64,000 nucleotides of DNA, taken from assembly GCF_001184025.1 (NCBI RefSeq), contig NZ_BBYG01000015.1, positions 186,001-250,000 on the forward strand, read 5' to 3'. Each line of letters opens with the position of its first letter. The stretch's first letter is position 1. Position numbers and translations under genes: made by a program. Source of the DNA: Streptomyces maremycinicus (GTDB lineage: Bacteria; Actinomycetota; Actinomycetes; Streptomycetales; Streptomycetaceae). Under the pieces are notes generated by a model. It saw nothing but the letters and a program-made list of their open reading frames with translations, was not told the origin of the DNA and searched no databases. Of the stretch, positions 31,976 to 40,584 are shown in pieces.

Positions 31976-33826
31976 TCATCTTGTCGGCTCCAGACGGGCG
32001 TCCCGTCTCACCAGAGCCGCGTACCGGCCGTTCCGCTCCAATAGCTCCTCGTGCGTACCGCGTTCGGCCACCTGACCGGAGTCGAGGACCACGATCTGGT
32101 CGGCACTCCGAATGGTGGACAGCCGGTGGGCGATGGTGAGCGTCGTGCGGTTGGCCGAGAGCGCGTCGATGGCCTCCTGGACGGCCTGTTCGGTGCGGGT
32201 GTCGAGGGCACTGGTCGCCTCGTCGAGGATCAGCACCGGCGGGTCGCGCAGGATGGTGCGGGCGATGGCCAGCCGCTGCTTCTCACCCCCGGAGAACCGG
32301 TGGCCTCGCTCACCGACCACCGTGTCGTAGCCGTCGGGCAGGGCGGCGATGTGGTCGTGGATCTGCGCCGCGCGCGCGGCCGTGTGCAGTTCCTCGTCGG
32401 TGGCGTCCGGCTTGGCGAAGCGCAGGTTGTCGGCGACCGTGGCGTGGAAGAGGTACGTCTCCTGCGAGACGACGCCGACCGCGCGCGCGAGGGTGTCGAA
32501 GTCCAGGTCCCGGACGTCGACGCCGTCGAGGGTGACCCGGCCGCCCGTCACGTCGTACAGACGGGGCACGAGGTAGCCCAGGGTGGACTTGCCCGCGCCG
32601 GTCGGGCCGACCACCGCGAGGCTGCCGCCCGCGGGGACGACGATGTCGATGCCGTCGAGGACGGGGCCGCCCTTGTCGTCGTACCGGAACGCCACGTCCT
32701 CGAAGCGGACCTCGCCCTTGATCTGGTCGAGACGGACCGGGTTCTCCCGCTCGATGATGTCGACGGGCAGGTCGAGGTACTCGAAGATGCGCTGGAAGAG
32801 GGCGAGCGAGGTCTGGATCTGCACGCCGGTCGACAGCAGGCTGACCGCAGGGCGGAACAGGCCCTGCTGGAGCGAGACGAAGGCGACGATCGTGCCGAGC
32901 GAGACATCGGTGCCGCCGAACTGGAGGGCCAGGCCCGCGGTCCAGTAGATGACCGCCGGCATGGCGGACATGACGATCCCGATGACGGCCATGCGCCAGC
33001 GCCCGGCCATGTTCGACCGCACCTCGAGGTCGACCAACTGCTCGGACTCGTCGGCGAAGGACCGCGTGAGGGAGTCGGAGCGGCCCATGGTGCGGCCGAG
33101 CAGGATGCCGCTGACCGACAGCGACTCGGTGACCGTGGCGGCCATCGCCGCCATCTGCTTCTGACGCTGGGTGGTGATCTTCTTGCGTTCGTTGCCCACG
33201 CGGCGGCTGATCCACACGAACACCGGCAGCAGGAGCAGCGAGACGACGGTCAGCCGCCAGTCGAGGGCGACCATCGCGATGATGGTGGCGACCACGCTGG
33301 TGAAGTTGGAGACCAGCGAGGTGGCGGTGGAGGTGACGGTGGCCTGCATGCCGCCGATGTCGTTGGCGATGCGGGACTGCACCTCGCCGGTGCGCGTGCG
33401 GGTGAAGAAGGCGAGGGACATCCGCTGGAGGCGGTCGTAGACGGCCGTCCGCAGGTCGTGCATGACGCGCTGGCCGACCGTGGTGGAGATCAGCGTCTGA
33501 AGGACACCGAAGACACCGCTCAGGACCGCGCTGAGGATCATGCCGAGGGCGAGGAGGGTGAGCAGGCCGGTGCGCCCCTGGGGAATGGCGACGTCCAGCG
33601 TCTCCTTCAGCAGGAACGGGGTGGCGACGGTGACCAGCGAGGCGGCGGCGACCAGCAGGCCGACGACCGCGAGCCGGGCGCGGTAGGGCTTGAAGAGCGT
33701 GAGGATGCGGCGCACCTGCCGGGGCTGTTCGGATGAGGCGCCGGGCGAGGGGGTCCATTCGATGTGATCGCGGGGCATGGCTCCTACGGAGGGTGAGACG
33801 GTGAGGACTGACGGAGCATAGCTCAT
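31976..33826 (-). CDS. ABC-type multidrug exporter, fused TMD-NBD
   Basis: A 616-residue half-transporter: six transmembrane helices (about 50-335) and a complete nucleotide-binding domain with Walker A GPTGAGKS (407-414), signature FSGGE (511-515), Walker B LILDEATSALD and H-switch AHRLST. It should work as a homodimer exporting lipids or drugs. ATG 33826 is chosen because TATAGG (33837-33832) predicts transcription starting exactly there. ATG 33778 is the alternative, but its GGAG sits only 2 nt away. It is divergent from a MarR gene, and the start codon lies inside a palindrome that probably is the MarR operator. Confidence 0.92.
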   Translation of the reverse strand: MSYAPSVLTVSPSVGAMPRDHIEWTPSPGASSEQPRQVRRILTLFKPYRARLAVVGLLVAAASLVTVATPFLLKETLDVAIPQGRTGLLTLLALGMILSAVLSGVFGVLQTLISTTVGQRVMHDLRTAVYDRLQRMSLAFFTRTRTGEVQSRIANDIGGMQATVTSTATSLVSNFTSVVATIIAMVALDWRLTVVSLLLLPVFVWISRRVGNERKKITTQRQKQMAAMAATVTESLSVSGILLGRTMGRSDSLTRSFADESEQLVDLEVRSNMAGRWRMAVIGIVMSAMPAVIYWTAGLALQFGGTDVSLGTIVAFVSLQQGLFRPAVSLLSTGVQIQTSLALFQRIFEYLDLPVDIIERENPVRLDQIKGEVRFEDVAFRYDDKGGPVLDGIDIVVPAGGSLAVVGPTGAGKSTLGYLVPRLYDVTGGRVTLDGVDVRDLDFDTLARAVGVVSQETYLFHATVADNLRFAKPDATDEELHTAARAAQIHDHIAALPDGYDTVVGERGHRFSGGEKQRLAIARTILRDPPVLILDEATSALDTRTEQAVQEAIDALSANRTTLTIAHRLSTIRSADQIVVLDSGQVAERGTHEELLERNGRYAALVRRDARLEPTR

Positions 33827-33847
33827 TGTTACCTATACTCACAATGA
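33823..33847. promoter_or_regulatory. Palindromic operator, TCATTGT-N11-ACAATGA, in the ABC/marR intergenic region
   Basis: Perfect 7-bp arms at 33823-33829 and 33841-33847. The minus-strand -10 (TATAGG, 33837-33832) lies between the arms and the exporter ATG lies in the left arm. The marR -10 (TATTGT, 33860-33865) is 13 nt beyond the right arm and 6 nt before the marR ATG. A MarR dimer bound here would block the exporter promoter directly. Both messages look leaderless. Confidence 0.65.
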
Positions 33848-33871
33848 ACGGCGTCCTGATATTGTTCCCGT

Positions 33872-34435
33872 ATGACCACCCCCGAATCCGACAGCCTGCT
33901 CGCCGAGCAGTTGCTGCGGCTGACGCGCCGGGTGCACCGCATCCAGAAGCACCATCTGGAGCGGAGCGGGCTCGGCGTCACCCCGGCCCAGGCCCGGTTG
34001 CTGCGCACGCTGGCGCACTGCGACTCGCCGCCGCGCATGGCCGACCTCGCCGAGCGGCTCGAGGTGGTGCCCCGGGCCGTCACGACCCTGGTCGACGGGC
34101 TGGAGGGGAGCGACATGGTGCGGCGGGTGCCGGACCCCACCAACCGGCGGGTGATCCGGATCGAGCTGACGGAGGAGGGCCGCAAGGCCCTGCGCCGGCT
34201 CCGGGGCGCGCGGGTGTCCGCCGCCGAGGAGATCCTCGATCCGCTCACGGACCTCGAACGCCAGGTGCTGAGCACGTTGCTGGACGCGCTGGTGGACGGG
34301 ACAGCGGACCGAACGGCCGAGCACGGACAGAAGCCCGGGCAGCGGCACGGGCACGGACCTGGGCATGGACATGGGGACGGGCATCCGGACCGGCAGGGGG
34401 ACGGGCATGGGCAGGCGCGGGGGCGTACCTGCTGA
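33872..34435 (+). CDS. MarR family regulator with His/Gly-rich C-terminal tail
   Basis: A 187-residue regulator with a MarR winged-helix core in residues about 10-145 (recognition region MADLAERLEVVPRAVTTLVD, wing with PDPTNRRVIRIELTEEG). From about residue 155 there is a tail rich in His, Gly, Asp and Gln (GHGPGHGHGDGHPD) that is not part of the family fold and resembles metal-binding tails. It is divergent from the ABC exporter and very likely represses it. The ATG has no Shine-Dalgarno sequence, with a -10-like TATTGT six bases before it. Confidence 0.9.
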   Translation: MTTPESDSLLAEQLLRLTRRVHRIQKHHLERSGLGVTPAQARLLRTLAHCDSPPRMADLAERLEVVPRAVTTLVDGLEGSDMVRRVPDPTNRRVIRIELTEEGRKALRRLRGARVSAAEEILDPLTDLERQVLSTLLDALVDGTADRTAEHGQKPGQRHGHGPGHGHGDGHPDRQGDGHGQARGRTC

Positions 34436-34504
34436 ACCTGCTTCTCACGGCGGGTGCTCCATGGGGAGTCCGCTCCCCGCGAGGACGCCCCTCCGCCGCG
34501 GGCG

Positions 34505-35248
34505 CTATGCCTTCAGCGCTGTCCTGTCCCCCATGACCACGACAGGATGCCGATCCGGGTCGAGGGTGCGCAGCAGGTACTCCATCGCCGCTCCGGACAG
34601 GCTGACGCAGGCCGACGTGCCGCTGCCGTGGTCCATGTGCAGCCAGATCCCGCCACCCTTCGCCTCGCCTTCGGGCCGCGCAGGGTCGTTCGGCGGGACG
34701 CCCCTGACACGGTTGTAGTCGATGGCGATGACGTAGTCGAAGTCGTGCCGGTGCGACCTCGCCCACCAGCGCGGCGCCGCGAAGGAGGCGGACCGTGTGT
34801 ACGGCAATCGGGTGCCGGGATCGGCCAGGACACCGCCCGCGTCGGTGAGCGTGAACACGCCGATCGGACTGCGCTTGTCCCCGGCGCGGTGCTCGGTGGT
34901 CCAGCCCTTCCTGCCGTTGTGTCCCCGCCAGCTGCGGACCCGCTTCCAGTCCGCTCCCCTTCCGGCGTAGAACACGACGGTGGCCTCCGCGGAGTCCTTC
35001 CCGTCGCCGTACACCGCCACGACCTGGCGTGAGGCAGCGGGGATCCGCCGTTGCCACCGGTCGCCGACACCCGGGAGGCCGGTCGCCGCGACCTTGCTGG
35101 ACGAGGTCCCGCCGCTCCCGGCGGCCACCCCCGACGTACCGTCAGTCCCGTTTCGCGCGGCCGCACCACCGCACGCGGACAGGGCGGCGAGGAGAAGGCC
35201 GCAGATCACCGGTGCGACTCCCACGCGCCGCACAGAGCCAGGTCGCAT
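34505..35248 (-). CDS. L,D-transpeptidase-type lipoprotein
   Basis: A 247-residue protein with a lipoprotein signal peptide (hydrophobic GLLLAALSAC, lipobox Cys26). The extracytoplasmic domain contains KRSPIGVFTLTD and a catalytic run HMDHGSGTSACVSL (204-217), matching the YkuD-type H...S..C arrangement. It would crosslink peptidoglycan 3-3 or attach proteins to it, though the H-G-S spacing is not the commonest form. ATG 35248 is chosen because it starts the signal peptide. It is convergent with marR and divergent from the two-gene ABC exporter. Confidence 0.82.
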   Translation of the reverse strand: MRPGSVRRVGVAPVICGLLLAALSACGGAAARNGTDGTSGVAAGSGGTSSSKVAATGLPGVGDRWQRRIPAASRQVVAVYGDGKDSAEATVVFYAGRGADWKRVRSWRGHNGRKGWTTEHRAGDKRSPIGVFTLTDAGGVLADPGTRLPYTRSASFAAPRWWARSHRHDFDYVIAIDYNRVRGVPPNDPARPEGEAKGGGIWLHMDHGSGTSACVSLSGAAMEYLLRTLDPDRHPVVVMGDRTALKA

Positions 35249-35464
35249 CGGCCCATGCTCGCACCGCTTTCCGGGCGTCAGCGCCATGTTCCGGACATCC
35301 GGGCCGTGTCGGACGGCTGCCGGATCCCGCCGTCGCCACCGAAAACCGGTTGATTCTGACCACGCTGCGACGCGAACCTTGCACGGTTTGTTGCCGCTCG
35401 CCGCGCACCTTTTCGTCCGTCCGCCGCCCCTGCCCACCCGCCGCCTTCCCCTGCCCCTCTCCTG

Positions 35465-35519
35465 CCCCTCCCCTCTCCTCCCCTCCCCCTCCCCCTCGTC
35501 TCCTTCTCCTCCTCCCCCT
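35465..35519. repeat. Homopyrimidine tract upstream of ABC exporter genes
   Basis: An uninterrupted 33-nt C/T run (35465-35497), one G, then a 21-nt C/T run (35499-35519), built of CCCCT, CCTCT and CTCCTT units. It ends 21 nt before the exporter ATG. Less pure C/T sequence continues upstream to about 35420. The rest of the 35249-35540 gap holds no gene; TTGATTCTGACC near 35350 could be part of a promoter. Confidence 0.9.
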
Positions 35520-35540
35520 GACTCGAGCCACTGGGACGTC

Positions 35541-37391
35541 ATGCAGATCCAAGACCTTCCGTACCCCGACCCCGGCGTGCCGGACGCCCGCTCGGGGCCG
35601 CGCTTCCTGTGGTGGCTCGGCCGCAACCAGCTGGGCGGCCAGCTCAAGTCCCTGGCCTGGGGCCTGCTGCACTTCGTCGCCGTCTCGGCGCAGCCGTTCT
35701 GCGTCGGGTTCGCCATCGAGGCCGTCGTCGACCGTTCCGGTACCCGGCTCGCCCTCACCGGCGGGGTGATGGCCCTGTGCGGCGCGGCCACCGCGATCGG
35801 GGACACCTTCCTGCACCGCGCCGCCGTCACCAACTGGATCACCGCCGCCGCCCGGGTGCAGCAACTGCTCGCCCGCAAGGCCTCGCAGCTCGGCTCGGCA
35901 CTGACCCGGCGGGTCGCTGCCGGCGAGGTCGTGGCCGTCTCCACGGGCGATGTCGAGAAGATCGGCTGGCTCGTGGAGGCCGTGTCCCGCTTCACCGCCG
36001 CCGCCCTCACGGTCCTGCTGGTCTGCGTGGGCCTGGTCGTCTACCAGCCCGCGCTCGGCGTCGTGGTCGCCGTGGGCCTGCCCGTCCTCGCGCTCGCGGT
36101 GCTGCCCCTGCTGCCCGCGGCGACGCGGCGCGCCGACGTCCAGCGCGAGAAGGCCGGACGCGCCACCGAACTCGCCTCGGACACCGTGGCGGGCCTGCGG
36201 GTGCTGCGCGGGATCGGCGGCGAGGAACTGTTCCTCGACCGCTACCGCAGCGCCTCGCAGGAGGTCCGGCACGCGGCCGTGCGCAGCGCTCGCATGTGGT
36301 CGCTGATCAGCGCCATCCAGGTGCTGCTGCCCGGGCTGCTGCTGATCACGGTCGTCTGTTACGGCGTCCATCTGGCCCACGAGGGCCGCATCAGCGTCGG
36401 TGAACTGGTCACGGTCTACAGCTCCGTCCTGGTCCTGGCCTATCCTCTCCGGCACTTCGAGGAGATCGCGATGGCGTACTCCTTCTCGCGCCCGTCGGCC
36501 AGACGCGCCGCCCGGGTGCTGTCCCTGGAGCGCGCCACCGACATCGGCGGCTCCCGCGCGGCCGACGTACCCTCGGGCGATCTGTACGACCCCGCCACCG
36601 GGCTGCTCGCCCCGACCGCCCGGCTCACCGCCGTGGTGTGCGGCGACCCGGACGCGGCCGGAAGGCTCGCGGAGCGGCTGGGCGGGCATCCCCCGGAGGC
36701 GAGCCCTTCGGTCCTGCTCGGCGGGGTCCCGCTGAACGAGCTGCCGCTGGACTCCGCGCGCACCTCGGTCCTCGTCCAGGACAAGGACCCGGTGCTGCTG
36801 TCCGGTTCCCTGCGGAACCTGCTCGACGTGCCGGCCTCGGGTGCGGTAACCGCGGGTACGGCGCTGGCCGCCGCCCAGTGCGGGGACGTCCTCGACGCGC
36901 TCGTGCAGGGATCGTTGGACGCCGACGACCCGATGGACGCCCGTATCACCGAGCGCGGCCGGTCCCTCTCCGGCGGCCAGCGGCAACGGCTGGCGCTGGC
37001 CCGCTCGCTGTACACGGACCCCGAGGTCCTCGTCCTGGACGAGCCCACCTCCGCCGTCGACTCGCACACCGAGGCGCGGATCGCCGACGGCCTGCGTGAA
37101 CTGCGGGCGGGGCGCACGACGGTGGTGTTCACCTCGTCCCCCCTGCTGCTCGACCGCGCCGACCGGGTCGTGCTCGTGCACGAGGGCGAGGCCGTCGCGG
37201 CGGGCGTGCACCGTGAACTGCTGCGCTCCGAACCCCGGTACCGGGCCGTGGTCACCAGGGAGACCGACGAGGAAGCCGCGTCGGCCGAGGCCTCGAAGGA
37301 AGAAAAGGCCTCCCTGAGCGGTGTGTCGGAGGGCCTGGAAGACGACCGGCTCGAAGAGATCGAACGCGAAGAGATCGAGGAGACCGCATGA
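35541..37391 (+). CDS. ABC exporter subunit A, degenerate Walker A and H-switch
   Basis: A 616-residue TMD-NBD half-transporter. Six membrane segments lie in about 35-310. In the NBD the Walker A position reads GDPDAAGR (368-375), with no Lys or Ser/Thr. The H-switch position reads VVFTSSP, without His. The signature LSGGQ (476-480) and Walker B VLVLDEPTSAVD are intact. It therefore cannot hydrolyse ATP in its own site but supplies the signature to its partner's. The C-terminus is a long acidic helix (DDRLEEIEREEIEETA). ATG 35541 lacks a good ribosome site. It overlaps the partner gene by ATGA. Confidence 0.9.
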   Translation: MQIQDLPYPDPGVPDARSGPRFLWWLGRNQLGGQLKSLAWGLLHFVAVSAQPFCVGFAIEAVVDRSGTRLALTGGVMALCGAATAIGDTFLHRAAVTNWITAAARVQQLLARKASQLGSALTRRVAAGEVVAVSTGDVEKIGWLVEAVSRFTAAALTVLLVCVGLVVYQPALGVVVAVGLPVLALAVLPLLPAATRRADVQREKAGRATELASDTVAGLRVLRGIGGEELFLDRYRSASQEVRHAAVRSARMWSLISAIQVLLPGLLLITVVCYGVHLAHEGRISVGELVTVYSSVLVLAYPLRHFEEIAMAYSFSRPSARRAARVLSLERATDIGGSRAADVPSGDLYDPATGLLAPTARLTAVVCGDPDAAGRLAERLGGHPPEASPSVLLGGVPLNELPLDSARTSVLVQDKDPVLLSGSLRNLLDVPASGAVTAGTALAAAQCGDVLDALVQGSLDADDPMDARITERGRSLSGGQRQRLALARSLYTDPEVLVLDEPTSAVDSHTEARIADGLRELRAGRTTVVFTSSPLLLDRADRVVLVHEGEAVAAGVHRELLRSEPRYRAVVTRETDEEAASAEASKEEKASLSGVSEGLEDDRLEEIEREEIEETA

Positions 37392-39247
37392 TCGGCGTGG
37401 CGCCGCCCGCCTACGACCCGGCGGCACCGACGACGGCGAACACGCTGCCCGTCGGCGCCCCCGCGACCGTACGCGCCTACGTGGCCGAACTCCTGCGTCG
37501 GCACCGCCGCGCCTTTCTCCTCCTCCTGCTCGTGAACACCGTCGCCACCGTCGCCTCGATGGTGGGTCCGTGGCTGCTCGGCGACCTCGTGGAGCGGCTG
37601 TCGGACGGCGCGCGCGAGGTCCACCTCGGGCTCGTCGCCACGCTGTTCGTGCTCGCCCTGGTCGTCCAGGCCGCCTTCGTACGGCAGGTGCGGCTGCGCG
37701 GCGCGATGCTGGGTGAGCGGATGCTGGCCGACCTGCGCGAGGACTTCCTCGTACGTTCGGTGCGGCTGCCGCCGGGGGTGCTGGAGCGAGCCGGTACGGG
37801 TGACCTGCTGTCCCGCATCACCACCGACATCGACCGGCTGGCCAACGCGATGCGCGAGGCGGTGCCCCAGCTGACGATCGGCGTGATGTGGGCCCTGCTG
37901 CTGCTCGGCGGGCTCGTCGTCACGGCGCCGCCGCTGGCTCCCGCCGTGCTGGTCGCGGTCCCGCTGCTGGTGGCCGGGTGCCGCTGGTACTTCAAGCGGG
38001 CTCCGGCCGGCTACCGCTCGGAGGCCGCCGGATACGCCGCCGTGGCCGCGGCCCTCGCCGAGACCGTGGACGCCGGCCACACCGTGGAGGCCCACCGGCT
38101 GGGCGACCGCCGCGTCGAGCTCTCCGAGCGGCGCATCCGGCAGTGGACCGCCTGGGAGCGCTACACGCTGTGGCTGCGGTCGGTGCTGTTCCCGGTCATC
38201 AACATGGTGCATGTCACGGTGCTCGGCTCGGTCCTCATGCTCGGCGGAGCGTTCGTGCTGAAGGGCTGGATCGACGTCGGTCAGCTGACGACGGGCGCGC
38301 TGCTGGCGCAGATGCTCGTCGACCCGGTGAACCTCATCCTGCGCTGGTACGACGAGCTCCAGGTGGCCCAGGTGTCGCTGGCCCGCCTGGTCGGAGTGCG
38401 GGACATCGAGCCGGACGGCGGGGACTCCGGGCTCGTGCCGGACGGCCACGACGTGCACGCGGACCGGGTCCACTTCGGCTACCGGGAGGGCGTCGACGTG
38501 CTGCGCCAGGTGACCCTGGAGGTCTCCCCCGGCACCCGGCTGGCCCTGGTCGGACCCTCGGGGGCCGGGAAGTCCACGCTGGGGCGGCTGCTGGCCGGGA
38601 TCTACGCGCCGCGCGACGGCCGGATCACCCTCGGCGGCGCCGAGCTGTCGCGGATGACGGCGGAACGGGTCCGCTCCCATGTGGCGCTCGTGAACCAGGA
38701 GCACCACGTCTTCGTGGGTTCCCTGCGCGACAACCTCCGGCTCGCGCTCCCCGACGCGCGACTGCGCCAGGGCCAGGGCCGGGATGCCCCGACGGCCCCG
38801 ACGGCCCCGAGGGCCGAGGAGGGCGCCGTGAACGCCGAGGAGGCCGAGCTCTGGGCGGCACTGGGCGCGGTCGACGCGGACGGCTGGGCCCTGGCCCTGG
38901 ACGACGGCCTCGACACCGAGGTCGGCTCCGGCGGCGTCACGCTCACCCCGGCGCAGGCCCAGCAGATCGCCCTGGCCCGGCTGGTCCTGGCCGACCCGCA
39001 CACGCTGGTGCTGGACGAGGCGACCTCGCTGCTCGACCCGCGTGCCGCCCGCCATCTGGAACGGTCCCTCGCCCGTGTCCTGGACGGCCGCACCGTCGTC
39101 GCGATCGCCCATCGTCTGCACACCGCCCACGACGCCGACGTCATCGCCGTCGTCGAGAACGGCCGCATCAGCGAGCTGGGCAGCCACACCGAGCTCGTCG
39201 CGGCCGACGGAGCGTACGCGGCACTCTGGCGGTCCTGGCACGGCTGA
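37388..39247 (+). CDS. ABC exporter subunit B, intact Walker A but degenerate signature
   Basis: A 619-residue TMD-NBD half-transporter, partner of the upstream gene. Walker A GPSGAGKS (389-396), Walker B LVLDEATSLLD and H-switch AIAHRLH are intact. The signature normally read LSGGQ is LTPAQ (519-523). Between Q-loop and signature there is a 20-30-residue insertion rich in Ala, Pro and Glu (DAPTAPTAPRAEEGA). Together the two proteins form a heterodimer with one competent ATP site (this Walker A plus the partner's LSGGQ). Translation is coupled by ATGA (37388-37391). The cargo is unknown. Confidence 0.92.
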   Translation: MIGVAPPAYDPAAPTTANTLPVGAPATVRAYVAELLRRHRRAFLLLLLVNTVATVASMVGPWLLGDLVERLSDGAREVHLGLVATLFVLALVVQAAFVRQVRLRGAMLGERMLADLREDFLVRSVRLPPGVLERAGTGDLLSRITTDIDRLANAMREAVPQLTIGVMWALLLLGGLVVTAPPLAPAVLVAVPLLVAGCRWYFKRAPAGYRSEAAGYAAVAAALAETVDAGHTVEAHRLGDRRVELSERRIRQWTAWERYTLWLRSVLFPVINMVHVTVLGSVLMLGGAFVLKGWIDVGQLTTGALLAQMLVDPVNLILRWYDELQVAQVSLARLVGVRDIEPDGGDSGLVPDGHDVHADRVHFGYREGVDVLRQVTLEVSPGTRLALVGPSGAGKSTLGRLLAGIYAPRDGRITLGGAELSRMTAERVRSHVALVNQEHHVFVGSLRDNLRLALPDARLRQGQGRDAPTAPTAPRAEEGAVNAEEAELWAALGAVDADGWALALDDGLDTEVGSGGVTLTPAQAQQIALARLVLADPHTLVLDEATSLLDPRAARHLERSLARVLDGRTVVAIAHRLHTAHDADVIAVVENGRISELGSHTELVAADGAYAALWRSWHG

Positions 39248-39275
39248 CGCGCGAGGAGTCGGCGACGCGACGCCG

Positions 39276-39332
39276 CCGGCCCGGGCTCGTGCTCGGGCCG
39301 GCCCGGGTTCGGAGGCACTCTCGGCTGCCTCC
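39276..39332 (+). terminator. Two hairpins after the ABC exporter operon
   Basis: An 8-bp stem, CCGGCCCG with CGGGCCGG (39276-39283/39294-39301), and a perfect 7-bp stem, GGAGGCA with TGCCTCC (39311-39317/39326-39332), lie 30-85 nt after the exporter stop. There is no T run, as is usual in this GC-rich DNA. The rest of the 39248-39598 gap shows no gene. Confidence 0.5.
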
Positions 39333-39598
39333 GCACGGGGTGGCGGACCGCCTGCCACGGGGGCGGGGGCGACCTCCGGTCCGGGCCTTCGCGACCGCTC
39401 GCGGACGGCCCGACCCCGCCTTCGAGCGCGCTCTGGCGTTGCGCGGTCCCGAAGCGGAGTGGAACGCTGGAGAGCGGCACCCGCGCGGAAGGCAGTCGGG
39501 ATCCCTCCGGAACACACCGCGCCCGACCGGTGCCCCGTGCGACGGCACCCCGCCGCCGACCGCGATGAGAACGGGGCCGACACCCCCTGGAGGTACCC

Positions 39599-40069
39599 GT
39601 GAACAGTGCCGACGGATGGGGGGACGACGTCTACCAGCCCGACGCGTCCGACATCCAGGAGGACTCGGGACTGCTCGACACCGAGGACACGCTCGAGAAC
39701 GACGGCGTCGAGGACCCCCTCGACCGCGGCTGGTCCCCTCCAGAACGCCCCTGGGCGGTCGAGCACGACGGTGTGACCGCCGCGGAGCGCCGACGGGGCG
39801 AGACCCTGGACCAGCGGCTCGCGGAGGAGAACCCCGAGCTCGGCGCGCCGGACGGCGACGGCCTCGGCGACTGCGACGGCACCGACGGGGAACTCCTCGA
39901 CAACGAGGTCGGCTCCGCCCGCTCCGGCAGGCTCGTGGCACCGGACGAGGGAGCCCACGAGGACGAGGAGAGCGCACTGGTCGCCACCGACGTGGGCATC
40001 GACGGCGCGGCGGCCTCCGCCGAGGAGGCCGCGATGCACATCGTCGACGAGGACGCCCTGTCCGGCTGA
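39599..40069 (+). CDS. DUF5709 family protein
   Basis: A 156-residue, strongly acidic, soluble protein rich in Asp, Glu and Gly. It has the family's opening pattern: a DVYQPDASDIQEDSGLLDTE stretch, then LDRGWSPPERPW and a TLDQRLAEENPE helix. The family is actinobacterial and of unknown function. A clean GGAGG precedes the GTG start by 6 nt. It lies just upstream of the bL31 gene on the same strand, and the absence of a clear promoter between them allows co-transcription. Confidence 0.9.
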   Translation: MNSADGWGDDVYQPDASDIQEDSGLLDTEDTLENDGVEDPLDRGWSPPERPWAVEHDGVTAAERRRGETLDQRLAEENPELGAPDGDGLGDCDGTDGELLDNEVGSARSGRLVAPDEGAHEDEESALVATDVGIDGAAASAEEAAMHIVDEDALSG

Positions 40070-40165
40070 CCCGGCCCGGGCCGCCACGGCCGCCAGGGCG
40101 GTTCCCGGCGCATCGGCGTCATCGGCGCCGTCAGTGCGACCCGCGCCGTCCGCGCCGCTCGAACG

Positions 40166-40227
40166 GCCACCACCGCCACCACCGCCACTGCCCCCACCAC
40201 TGCCAACGCCGCCATCGCCACCGCCAG
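40166..40227. repeat. CCACCGCCA-type repeats upstream of the bL31 gene
   Basis: Irregular CCACCGCCACC and GCCACTGCC units fill the space before the bL31 ribosome site. The same kind of repeat occurs after the gene at 40511-40557. Confidence 0.7.
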
Positions 40228-40243
40228 CGCACGAGGAGTCCTC

Positions 40244-40501
40244 ATGCAGCAGGACAAGCAGCCCGACTACCACGCGGTCGTGTTCCGCGACCGGACCGCC
40301 GGCTACGCCTTCCTGACCCGGTCCACCGCCACCAGCGAGCAGACCATCGAGTGGGACGACGGCGAGACCTACCCGGTGGTGGACGTGGAGATCTCCTCCG
40401 AGAGCCACCCCTTCTACACCGGCAAGGCGCGCACCGTGGACGCGGAGGGCCGGGTCGCCCGCTTCGAGCGGCGCTACGGCGACGGCGGGGCGATGACCTG
40501 A
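40244..40501 (+). CDS. rpmE2: Ribosomal protein bL31, type B (zinc-independent)
   Basis: An 85-residue type B L31 with the family core VVFRDRTAGYAFLTRSTATS and YPVVDVEISSESHPFYTGKA. It lacks the CxxC pairs of the zinc-binding form, so it is the C-minus paralogue that replaces the zinc form when zinc is scarce. A GAGGAG site precedes ATG 40244. In many bacteria such genes are repressed by Zur, but no AT-rich Zur-box-like palindrome is visible in the 174 nt upstream, which instead holds CCACCGCCA repeats. Control may come from the DUF5709 promoter. Confidence 0.93.
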   Translation: MQQDKQPDYHAVVFRDRTAGYAFLTRSTATSEQTIEWDDGETYPVVDVEISSESHPFYTGKARTVDAEGRVARFERRYGDGGAMT

Positions 40502-40510
40502 CCCGGTGCG

Positions 40511-40557
40511 GTCACCACCGCCAACGCGACCACCGCCACTACCACCACCGCCACCGT
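40511..40557. repeat. CCACCGCCA-type repeats downstream of the bL31 gene
   Basis: Begins ten bases after the bL31 stop with TCACCACCGCCAACGCGACC and continues with further CCACCGCCA units. It matches the repeats on the upstream side. Confidence 0.7.
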
Positions 40558-40584
40558 CGGCCGCATCCGTCGTGTCGTCGTTCG

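Noticed and set aside
39599..40243. Zur box upstream of the bL31 gene
   Set aside because: No AT-rich palindrome near the TGAAAATGATTTTCA type could be found between 40070 and 40243.
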